A DNA stretch of 64,000 bases from an uncultured Acidobacteriaceae bacterium (lineage in GTDB: Bacteria > Acidobacteriota > Terriglobia > Terriglobales > Acidobacteriaceae): positions 1 through 64,000 of the forward strand of contig CALFMO010000041.1 in NCBI GenBank assembly GCA_937879855.1. The letters are read 5' to 3'. Made by a program: the position numbers and the translations under genes. Within the stretch, counting starts at the first letter, position 1. The number at the start of each line of letters is the position of its first letter. This document shows positions 6,574-13,849 of the stretch, piece by piece. A model generated the notes under the pieces. The model did not search any database. It had not been told where the DNA came from and saw only the letters and a program-made list of their open reading frames with translations.

Positions 6574-9435
6574 CTATTGCAGCTTCGCGTATTCGGCTTT
6601 CGCTTCTTTCAGGACTGGGATGTCGGGTTCGGCGTCTTTCCAGAGCGTGAGAACATCCCCGTAGGCGGTCTTTGCTTTTGGTGTGTTGCCCTGTAGCGCA
6701 TAAGCTTCAGCGAGACCAAGGCGAGCAAGAGCGCCGGTCTCGCAGGTGCTGACGAGACCGCGGTGGTTGAGGATTTTTCTAAACTCAGCTTCGGCAGCCG
6801 CGCCGTTCTTTAAAGCGAGGTAAGCCTGGCCACGTACGTAAGCTGGGTAGATACAACTTCCCAGCGCATCGTAGGTCAACTCGTACAGTTCGGCGGGTTG
6901 AAGCAGTTGAATGCTTTTTTCGGGATTGTTTTTGGAAAGTTCAATGCGGGCTTGAACTGTAGGCGCTACGACGAATTGTACTAATGTTCCTTTCGGATAT
7001 TGTCTCACCAGATCATTCACGAGTAACTGGGCATGCGCAAGATCGCCGGCCGTGGCGAAGGCAAGAGCTCCGAAGGCTTGGCCGTCAACGCCCAGTTCTG
7101 ATTGGGGAACCGACGAAGCTATCTTGCGAGCTTCTTCAAAATTTCCAAACGACGCTGCCCGCAGGGCCATGGACATGACCTCAGCGGCAGGCGTTTCCTT
7201 TCGCCCGCTCTGGTGTAGAAGATCGATAGCCTGACGACTTAGGTCGCCCGACTTATGCAAATGTCCGACATAAGCTTCTGCAGCCGCCTCTAGCGGTAGC
7301 ATTCGCTGCCTCGCCTCCGCACTTCTGTTGGACCAAGCCAACTGCTCGGCCATCCCTTCGCTGTCGCCGGCCAGAAAGTTCAGCTGGTAGAGCTGTAAAT
7401 GTAAGGCGGTGCTGTTGAGTTTCTTATCCAATGCGTCCTGTAAAGTCGCCCGCGCCTCCGTGAAGCGATCTAATGCGATCAGCGCCATGGCACAGGCCAG
7501 GTGTGGAATGACGTTGTTAGGATCTCGCTGGAGGTCTTCATGGAAGAGGTCGAGAGCCTGCTGGTACTGTCCCATCTGGCTGTAAACGTGTCCCAGATTG
7601 GCCACTGCGACCAAATTATCCGGATAGCTGCCCGACCATTCCCGAAAGACACGGGCGGCGTTCTCCAGCTCACCGGTCACGAATCCGTAGTACTTCGATT
7701 CGATGGAGAACTTTTCCGGTTCGCTGGTGCGTTCGCGCAGGGAGTAGGCCTTCGTAAACAACTCTCTGGCTCGCCCGAATTCGCGAAGATTCATATACAT
7801 CGTGCCCGTGGCCACATAGGCACTGGCGAATTGTGGATCTATTTCGATCGCATGCTCGAAGGATGGAAGAGCAGCTGCCATCCCTTTCTCGCGGTACAGC
7901 TTGTCGCCGACGCTTAAAGCTTTTAGGGCTTCGAGGGATGACGTTGTTGCTTGCCTAAGCGGGACATCGAACTTCTGAACGCTCGCCAAAGACTCGCCAA
8001 GCTCTCGGCGAAGCTGACTGGCCACTTGTCCAAGGGCATCGAGAATCTTTTCTTTGCCCGCTGCTGTGACTTGTTCCTGAGCCAGAATGTCTCCGCTTTG
8101 GCAGTTCACGGCCTTCAATCCAATGATGTATTCAGTGCCGATGGTTGAGATGGAACCTCCAATCCAAGCCTTGCCGTCGGCGCGCTGGCAGATTTCGCGG
8201 GTGATGTCGGGCGTGAGAGGCATACTGGGCGGGCGGGTCATGAGTTGAAGCGTGGCAGCTACCCGGTTGTCCGATAGCACGTTCAGAAATGGCGACTGCC
8301 GGAGGGCGGCCGTAAGCGCCTGCTTCAGCGTGTCGTCGAAGATCGGATCGCCGGTCGAGTTCGCGAAATCGGCGAGAACGATGGTGTCTTTATCGGTCAG
8401 GGGCTTGGCTCGGTGTGAACGGTAGTAAAGTCCGCCAGCTATCAATGCGATTACCACCACCGGGGAAACCACGATCTTCCAGAGGCTCCTCCGCGCCCCG
8501 CGTGTCCCACTTTCCCGCACTGCGGGTACTGATCCAGAACTAGCGACGGGCACGCGCTCCGTCTCCGCGTCCCGTTTCAGACGCTCCAACTCCGCCCGTA
8601 TGTCTGACGCATGCTGATAGCGGAGGTTCCGATCCTTCTCCAGCGCATGACTGATGATCCGCTCCAACTCCACCGGCAGATCGGGATTCAGTCGGACAGC
8701 TGGGTTTGGCGGGCGATTCAGGATGCCCTCGAAGATCACGCCCGAACTTTCGCCCCGGAACGGGAGTTGGCCGGTCGCCATCTCGTACAACACAACTCCG
8801 AACGAGAACAAATCCGTCCGCGCATCCAGTTCCTTCGCCCGCACCTGTTCCGGAGACATGTAGGCCACCGTGCCCACCGTGGCTCCAGAGCTGGTCAGAT
8901 GCTCTTCCAGCGTCACCGTCGTTTGCCCCGCCGATTGCGCGTCGCTGGCCGGATCACCGATCGGGAGCGTCACCTTCGCTAGCCCGAAATCTAGGATCTT
9001 CGCGTGCCCGCGCTTGGTGACGAAGATGTTTGCCGGTTTGATGTCGCGATGGATGATCCCCGCCCCGTGCGCCGCGTCCAGCGCGTCGGCAATCTCGATC
9101 CCCAGCGACAGGATGGTCTCGGTCTCGATCGGGCGGCCGCCGATGCGATGCTTCAGCGTCATCCCGTCCAGATACTCCATCACCAGAAACGTCTGATCGC
9201 CGTTCTTTCCGATCTCGTGGATGGTACAGATATTGGGGTGATTCAGGGCAGAAGCAGCGCGGGCCTCGCGGCGGAATCGTTCCAGCACCTGCGGATCCGG
9301 GGCCACGTCATCGGGCAGGAACTTCAAAGCCACGAAGCGGCCGAGTTCGGTGTCTTCAGCCTTGTAGACCACACCCATGCCGCCGCCGCCCAGCTTCTCG
9401 ACGATGCGGTAATGTGAGATGGTCTGGCCGATCAT
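6574..9435 (-). CDS. Membrane Ser/Thr protein kinase with large TPR sensor half
   Basis: A 953-aa receptor-type kinase. The kinase domain at about 9-275 has LGGGGMGVVYKAED, Lys38, HRDIKPAN with Asp131, DFG 149-151 and an intact SPEQ segment. One membrane helix lies at about 319-338 (IVVSPVVVIALIAGGLYY). The extracytoplasmic part starts with a domain typical of acidobacterial kinases (TIVLADFANSTGDPIFDD) and continues with many TPR units to the C-terminus (YAKLQ). The kinase domain and promoter are nearly those of kinase 1. The start codon lies only 9 bases after the -10 box, so the mRNA is probably leaderless. The neighbours across the promoter are mobile elements. Confidence 0.93.
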   Translation of the reverse strand: MIGQTISHYRIVEKLGGGGMGVVYKAEDTELGRFVALKFLPDDVAPDPQVLERFRREARAASALNHPNICTIHEIGKNGDQTFLVMEYLDGMTLKHRIGGRPIETETILSLGIEIADALDAAHGAGIIHRDIKPANIFVTKRGHAKILDFGLAKVTLPIGDPASDAQSAGQTTVTLEEHLTSSGATVGTVAYMSPEQVRAKELDARTDLFSFGVVLYEMATGQLPFRGESSGVIFEGILNRPPNPAVRLNPDLPVELERIISHALEKDRNLRYQHASDIRAELERLKRDAETERVPVASSGSVPAVRESGTRGARRSLWKIVVSPVVVIALIAGGLYYRSHRAKPLTDKDTIVLADFANSTGDPIFDDTLKQALTAALRQSPFLNVLSDNRVAATLQLMTRPPSMPLTPDITREICQRADGKAWIGGSISTIGTEYIIGLKAVNCQSGDILAQEQVTAAGKEKILDALGQVASQLRRELGESLASVQKFDVPLRQATTSSLEALKALSVGDKLYREKGMAAALPSFEHAIEIDPQFASAYVATGTMYMNLREFGRARELFTKAYSLRERTSEPEKFSIESKYYGFVTGELENAARVFREWSGSYPDNLVAVANLGHVYSQMGQYQQALDLFHEDLQRDPNNVIPHLACAMALIALDRFTEARATLQDALDKKLNSTALHLQLYQLNFLAGDSEGMAEQLAWSNRSAEARQRMLPLEAAAEAYVGHLHKSGDLSRQAIDLLHQSGRKETPAAEVMSMALRAASFGNFEEARKIASSVPQSELGVDGQAFGALAFATAGDLAHAQLLVNDLVRQYPKGTLVQFVVAPTVQARIELSKNNPEKSIQLLQPAELYELTYDALGSCIYPAYVRGQAYLALKNGAAAEAEFRKILNHRGLVSTCETGALARLGLAEAYALQGNTPKAKTAYGDVLTLWKDAEPDIPVLKEAKAEYAKLQ

Positions 9436-9444
9436 TGGGCTGAA

Positions 9445-9473
9445 ATCTTAGGACCGGGGCTAGGGCAAGTCAA
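9445..9473 (-). promoter_or_regulatory. Sigma70-type promoter of kinase 2, probably leaderless
   Basis: TTGACT (9468-9473) and TAAGAT (9445-9450) with a 17-base spacer on the minus strand. Only 9 bases separate the -10 box from the ATG, so transcription would begin at or next to the start codon. Confidence 0.65.
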
Positions 9474-9515
9474 TGGAGGTGTGGGAGTTGTGCCGTTTCT
9501 CGGCACGATGGTTGG

Positions 9516-9537
9516 TGAAACATCCCCATAGCACTCA
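9516..9537 (-). promoter_or_regulatory. Conserved 22-bp upstream element, copy 2
   Basis: TGAAACATCCCCATAGCA followed by CTCA, 21 of 22 positions equal to 3329-3350 and at an identical distance from the -35 box. Sequence similarity to the kinase 1 flank stops right after it. Confidence 0.5.
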
Positions 9538-9566
9538 TCCTATGAGAGAGGATCCTATGAGAGAGG
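9537..9566. repeat. Tandem 15-bp direct repeat
   Basis: Two exact adjacent copies of ATCCTATGAGAGAGG. A related ATCCTATGTGAGG occurs at about 9804. The repeat sits exactly where similarity to the kinase 1 upstream region ends and may mark the outer edge of inserted IS DNA. Confidence 0.6.
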
Positions 9567-10006
9567 ATGTCAAGCAAAAATACTTCTCCACTCCTCTCCG
9601 TGAGAGGCCTCGATCGGTGCTTGCATCCAGGCCCTTCTTCTTATTAGTGGAGAGGGTTTTTGTTTTAACGCCTGGAGCGCACGCAAAGTACAACAGGGAT
9701 ACGGATCGCAGTTGCTGGTCTGCCTTGAGTGGTTTCATGCAGCGTCCCGACACCATTCATTGCGAAGCTGCGCAAGCCAACCGTTGGCTTAAGTGCCAAC
9801 CATCATCCTATGTGAGGCTCGAGGCCTATGGCTTTTTTGGGTTATCCGAGGGGGCATAGGATTGACCCGGAGACTCGGTGCTGAACTGCCGCACACGGAG
9901 TGCCTAACGAGTGCATGGATACTCTCCCTCGAACCCGAGCATCGCCAGAACCGACGGGTCACCACCGAGGCAAAACCTGGGAGACCACCTGAGTTCTGTG
10001 CAACGC
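9567..10006. other. Noncoding DNA downstream of IS110 transposase, structured
   Basis: No gene seen in 440 bases. It contains inverted repeats: AAGCCAAC-C-GTTGGCTT at 9774-9790, and CCTATG/CATAGG arms around 9826-9860. IS110-family elements of the IS1111 group carry a structured bridge RNA downstream of the transposase (established knowledge), so part of this stretch on the minus strand may be such an RNA. The element ends are not defined. Confidence 0.3.
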
Positions 10007-11077
10007 TCAAGCTGCTTGCGGCTTCAGTTGTTCCGCGTCGAAACGTTCCTCCTTTTTCCAGAGTGTCAAAGCAATGGCTGCGATCTTTCGGGCTAAGGTG
10101 AGACGCGCCATCTCGGGCTTCATTCCCTTCGCCAGCAACGCCACGTAGAAGTCGCGTAACGGTCCCACACCACAGCTGGCTCGGGTCGCGGCTCCCTTGA
10201 AGATCTCTTTCATCTCGTGGTTGTGATTGCGATTGAGTCCACGAATCTGCTGCGGTTTTTTCGCACGTTGCAGTTGTCCGTGCACGTAGCGATATTGCGC
10301 ACTGTCTCGGGTCTCAATGCCCAGCCCACTATAGGTCCACAGTTGTCGCTTGCTGCGGAATCGGTGCGGTGTCTGCATCAACGCGATTAAGCGGGCGGCT
10401 CGAATCGGACCGATGCAGGGAATCTGCCGTAGTAGTTTCGCGGCTTTGTGTTTCCGGCTCTCCGCCAATAGCTCAGGACGCAGGGTTCGTCGTAACGCCT
10501 GCAATCCATCCAACTGCTGATAGAGCAGCTCGGCACGCCGGCGCACCCCCGCGTGCTCGATCTTGTGTAACCATTCCTCGCGATAACGCGGAGCATACAC
10601 CTGGGTACCTGCACAAGGGATGCTCCAGCCGCGATACAGAGCTTTGATCCGATTCATCACTCGATTCAGATCTTGGCTGAGGGTCTGATAACTGCGCCCC
10701 AGTTCGCGCAGCGTCCGCAGTCCGTGTTCCCCGTGATAGACCGGCCGCAACATCCCCGTGCGTAACAAGTCGGCCAGCTTGCGCGCATCGATCTTGTCGC
10801 TCTTGTTGCCTTCCTTTAATAAGGCATTGCGCCGCGGATCGCAGACCAGCACCCGCGTCACCTGGGGTTGCAGCAGATCGTACAGCCAAGCCGCCCAGGT
10901 CCCTTCTTCCCAGGTCACATGCAACTCGCCCCGCAGACCGTGGATAAACTGCAGAATGCTGCTGGCTTTGGTTTCCACGATCGACTCCATCACCAGTTTG
11001 CCACTGCTATTAAGGACAGCGATTACCACCGCTTCCTTGTGCACGTCCATGCCGATATACTTGAGGTCGCGACTCAT
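10007..11077 (-). CDS. IS110-family transposase
   Basis: A 356-aa DEDD recombinase. The N-terminal RuvC-like domain begins YIGMDVHK (Asp11), then WEEG (Glu57/58) and the DKIDARK block (Asp94, Asp97). The C-terminal Tnp20 domain has IPCIGPIRAARLIALM, LWTYSGLG and a Ser-containing ASCGVGPLRDFY segment that fits the catalytic serine. Length and domains match an intact IS110/IS1111 protein, so the copy may be functional. Start ATG with GGAGG seven bases upstream on the minus strand. It splits kinase 2 from the rest of the island. IS110 enzymes use an element-encoded bridge RNA for targeting (known for the family). Confidence 0.93.
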   Translation of the reverse strand: MSRDLKYIGMDVHKEAVVIAVLNSSGKLVMESIVETKASSILQFIHGLRGELHVTWEEGTWAAWLYDLLQPQVTRVLVCDPRRNALLKEGNKSDKIDARKLADLLRTGMLRPVYHGEHGLRTLRELGRSYQTLSQDLNRVMNRIKALYRGWSIPCAGTQVYAPRYREEWLHKIEHAGVRRRAELLYQQLDGLQALRRTLRPELLAESRKHKAAKLLRQIPCIGPIRAARLIALMQTPHRFRSKRQLWTYSGLGIETRDSAQYRYVHGQLQRAKKPQQIRGLNRNHNHEMKEIFKGAATRASCGVGPLRDFYVALLAKGMKPEMARLTLARKIAAIALTLWKKEERFDAEQLKPQAA

Positions 11078-11087
11078 GCAGTTGCCT

Positions 11088-11134
11088 CCTTGGGGGAAAG
11101 ATCATTCGCGCTTAACGGAGTCTTTCCCTCAAGG
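11088..11134 (-). ncRNA. Hairpin immediately upstream of IS110 transposase
   Basis: CCTTGGGGGAAAGA (11088-11101) pairs with TCTTTCCCTCAAGG (11121-11134), 14 bp with one mismatch or wobble and a 19-base loop. It lies 10 bases before the transposase start. In the IS110 group the bridge RNA is encoded on this side. The hairpin could be part of it or simply a translational control structure. Confidence 0.35.
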
Positions 11135-11339
11135 TAAAGTGCCATTCTTTCGCTGACTTTCCTAGAACTTCCTCCCCACCCGCGCATTCCAAAACACGGG
11201 CCGCTCTCTCATAATGCATGGACTTCGGAGGAAACCAAGATTCAGGCTCTAAACTGCTGGAAAATAGAATGTGAGCCGCCTGGCAACAGCAAAAAAGTTC
11301 GAAAATCGTCCTCTAGGGCCGACCATATCTAATTTGTCC

Positions 11340-11380
11340 GTTCCGGAGACACAGGTAACAGAACGTTCCGGAGACATAGG
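11340..11380. repeat. Direct repeat resembling an IS end
   Basis: GTTCCGGAGACAYAGG occurs at 11340-11355 and 11365-11380, 25 bases apart. Close to it the recombinase reading frame is broken. Repeats of this look occur at ends of some DDE-type insertion sequences (recollection, IS481-like), so this may be the end of an element whose body is gone. Confidence 0.4.
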
Positions 11381-11401
11381 GTACACTTTTGGCTCGAAGA
11401 T

Positions 11402-11569
11402 GAAGAGTTGCGCTTGGTACTCGCGGATGTGCTGCGGTCCTAGCCTACAAGGCGAGCAGTGGAAGTGCTGCGCGAAGCGCTCAATGAAGCGAATGTAACG
11501 TGGCGTGGTGCTCTCAGAGTAATGACGACGCTGGAGTTCCTCCAGCATCATTTTGCGTAGATGGGTCAC
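11402..11569 (-). pseudogene. Tyrosine recombinase, N-terminal fragment
   Basis: From a GTG at 11569 the first 56 residues (LRKMMLEELQRRHYSEST, then RYIRFIERFAQHFH, GPQHIREYQAQLF) are the helical core-binding domain of a XerC/D-like integrase. The frame then continues 50 more residues through unrelated IS-like repeat DNA and stops at 11249. The catalytic domain is missing. A strong Shine-Dalgarno AAGGAGGTG precedes the GTG. Truncation by an insertion is the simplest reading. Confidence 0.7.
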
Positions 11570-11591
11570 AGGAACACCTCCTTGTGACCCA
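11562..11591 (-). promoter_or_regulatory. Hairpin that masks a start codon
   Basis: TGGGTCACA (11562-11570) and TGTGACCCA (11583-11591) form a perfect 9-bp stem. Read on the minus strand, the loop holds the ribosome binding site AAGGAGGTG and the 3' arm contains the GTG start of the recombinase fragment. This would restrict translation initiation. Confidence 0.45.
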
Positions 11592-11666
11592 CAAATTATC
11601 TGAACTGAAAATCAGTACAGCCGACATCACCCACGCGGCAGCGTCCGCCGCGCCAGCGGCTTCGTT

Positions 11667-13536
11667 GTGTGCTGGGCATGCTCAGTAACTTGGAGGTGAA
11701 AGTCCTCTGGCCGACCTGATGGAGGTGAAGGCCTAGTGATGATGCAAGGGCTATCGCCGCGAGGCGAGGTCCGAAGGAAGCATGGAACAAACGTGCGAGT
11801 CGATGGACAAAAACTGAATAGAAGGCGCCCGTACCGGACGAGTGGGCAACTTACCGCGAAGTCCATAATCCATCAAGGTGCGAAGCGTAGATTCGGCGAT
11901 TGTGCACGGAAAGTGACTGAGCTTACCCCAGGAGATCTGCTCCGTGTCGCTTCGGCGACTGAGGTGGCCGTAAGGCGACTTGACCGCGGAGCAGAAGTCA
12001 GCATCGGGCATAGTACCCGGCAACGGAGAAGGCCCGAACGAGCAGGAGCGGTGAGTAGGCCATGAGTCTCAAAGACGATAAGCAGCGGAATATCCAGATG
12101 GAACTGGACTTCTCATCTGCGCTGACGGGTGCAGCCCGAGGTGTCGCAGGAGAAGAGACTGAATCGTGGGTGGCGACGAGTGGATCCGAAAGCCCAGCTA
12201 GAACCGATCGACTGATGGAGGAAGTAGTTGAGCGAGAAAACCTGAAGGAAGCACTACGACAGGTAAAGGGTAATAAAGGTAGCGCGGGAGTGGACGGGAT
12301 CACCGTCAGTCAACTCACCGACTACCTGAAACAGCACTGGCCAGTAATCCGAGAACAACTGCTGAACGGGACCTACGAACCGAAGCCGGTGAGGCGGGTG
12401 GAAATCCCCAAACCGGACGGCGGGGTGCGCAAGCTTGGCATCCCGACGGTGCTGGATCGATTCATCCAGCAAGCGGTGATGCAGGTGCTGCAGCGGCGGT
12501 GGGACTCGACATTCTCCGAGCACAGCTATGGTTTCCGACCCGGACGATCGGCACATCAAGCGATAGCTCAGGCGCAACACTACATCGCCGCGGGCTACGG
12601 CTGGGTGATTGATCTCGACCTCGAAAAGTTTTTCGACCGAGTCAATCACGACAAACTGATGGGTCAGATCGCCAAACGAGTCGAAGACAAGCGGCTGCTG
12701 AAACTCATCCGGGCATTTTTGAACGCCGGGGTGATGGAGAACGGACTGGTCAGCCCCAGCGTGGAAGGAACTCCGCAAGGAGGTCCACTTTCGCCACTAC
12801 TGTCCAACCTCGTGCTCGACGAACTCGACCGAGAGCTTGAGCGTCGTGGCCACCGCTACCTGCGATACGCGGATGATTGCAATATCTACGTGCGCAGCCA
12901 ACGGGCCGGTCAACGAGTGATGGAGGGTATCACGCGCTTCATCACGCACCAACTCAAGCTCAAAGTAAACGAAACGAAGAGTGCGGTGGCGCGACCACAG
13001 GAACGGAAGTTTCTCGGATTTAGCTTTAGCGCCGGTCCAGAAGTTCAGCGCATCATTGCGTCGAAAGCTCTGGAGCGGTTTAAGCACCGAATCCGGGAAG
13101 TCACACGCCGGGCAAAAGGCGTCAGCATCGAGACGACGATAGCGGAACTCGCTCCGTATCTGCGGGGTTGGCGCAGCTATTTTGGCTTTTGCGAAACGCC
13201 CGATGAGCTGATGTACCTGACCCGCTGGGTCCGATTGCGGTTGCGGGCAGCGATGTGGCGGCAATGGAAAACACCACGCCGTCGCCGCGCCGCTCTGTTG
13301 TCGCTCGGGGTCCGTCCGCGACTCGCCAATAACACGGCTGGCAGTGGACGTGGCCCTTGGTACCTGGCTCGGGCCAAGGCCCTCTCTGTTGGGCTTTCCA
13401 ATGCTCACTTCAAATCGCTCGGCCTTCCGACGTTGATCGATGGCGGTTAGCGCAACCAACTCGAACCGCCGTGTACGGACCCGTACGCACGGTGGTGTGG
13501 CAGGGGTCGGCGGGTGACCGCCGCCCCTATGCCGAT
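11667..13536 (+). mobile_element. Group II intron, apparently complete
   Basis: The 5' end GTGTGCTGGGCATGCTCAGT followed by AACTTGGAGGTGAAAGTCCT is the typical start of a bacterial group II intron. A structured region of about 390 bases precedes the maturase gene. The 3' part has a domain V hairpin (GAACCGCCGTGTACGG and its partner GCACGGTGGTGTGG) and a domain VI stem (GCAGGGG with CCCCTATGC, holding the bulged A), ending CCGAT at about 13536. Total 1.87 kb, normal for an intron with an ORF. Splice boundaries are set by consensus only. It is inserted in mobile-element debris rather than in an obvious gene. Confidence 0.88.
12062..13450 (+). CDS. ltrA: Group II intron reverse transcriptase/maturase
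   Basis: A 462-aa intron-encoded protein that splices the intron RNA and reverse-transcribes it into new sites (family knowledge). Reverse transcriptase blocks are intact: YGFRPGRSAHQA (about 156-167), VIDLDLEKFFD with Asp184, GTPQGGPLSPLLSNL (about 237-250) and the catalytic YADD at 269-272. The maturase domain X follows with LAPYLRGWRSYFG. There is no HNH endonuclease at the C-terminus, so insertion probably uses single-stranded DNA at replication forks (inference from related introns). It lies inside the intron, in intron domain IV. Confidence 0.95.
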   Translation: MSLKDDKQRNIQMELDFSSALTGAARGVAGEETESWVATSGSESPARTDRLMEEVVERENLKEALRQVKGNKGSAGVDGITVSQLTDYLKQHWPVIREQLLNGTYEPKPVRRVEIPKPDGGVRKLGIPTVLDRFIQQAVMQVLQRRWDSTFSEHSYGFRPGRSAHQAIAQAQHYIAAGYGWVIDLDLEKFFDRVNHDKLMGQIAKRVEDKRLLKLIRAFLNAGVMENGLVSPSVEGTPQGGPLSPLLSNLVLDELDRELERRGHRYLRYADDCNIYVRSQRAGQRVMEGITRFITHQLKLKVNETKSAVARPQERKFLGFSFSAGPEVQRIIASKALERFKHRIREVTRRAKGVSIETTIAELAPYLRGWRSYFGFCETPDELMYLTRWVRLRLRAAMWRQWKTPRRRRAALLSLGVRPRLANNTAGSGRGPWYLARAKALSVGLSNAHFKSLGLPTLIDGG

Positions 13537-13849
13537 CTCACGGGCTATCCTGAAGTAATACCAGGTAAGGGTTGCCGACGATCCGCTCCGAATCGGCTAT
13601 GAGCCTCAGTGCGAGAAGACTGCGCCGTGCGGCGGGCCCGATCCATGCAGCCGTGTGGCGATCCCCGGTCGACACGAAGTTGAAACCGGGTTTTCCGTCG
13701 GCGTCATGAAAAGCTCCGTCCATAGAGAGCGCCCCGTCGCACGGGCGAGCCTGTCAGATGTTCCACGCATTCGGTTGCGACGAGGGGTATCTAAACCAAT
13801 GTCAAAGGCGTCGGACAAGAATATCCGACCCACATGGATGCGCGGCCAG
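13537..13849. other. Region between intron and kinase 3
   Basis: No gene assigned. On the minus strand 13538-13723 is an open frame of 61 codons (with ADGKPGFNFVSTGDRHTAAW and LLALRLIADSERIVGNPYL) that looks protein-like. Its stop codon lies 2 bases beyond the proposed intron end. It may be a small gene or the tail of a decayed one; I do not recognise it. Confidence 0.3.
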
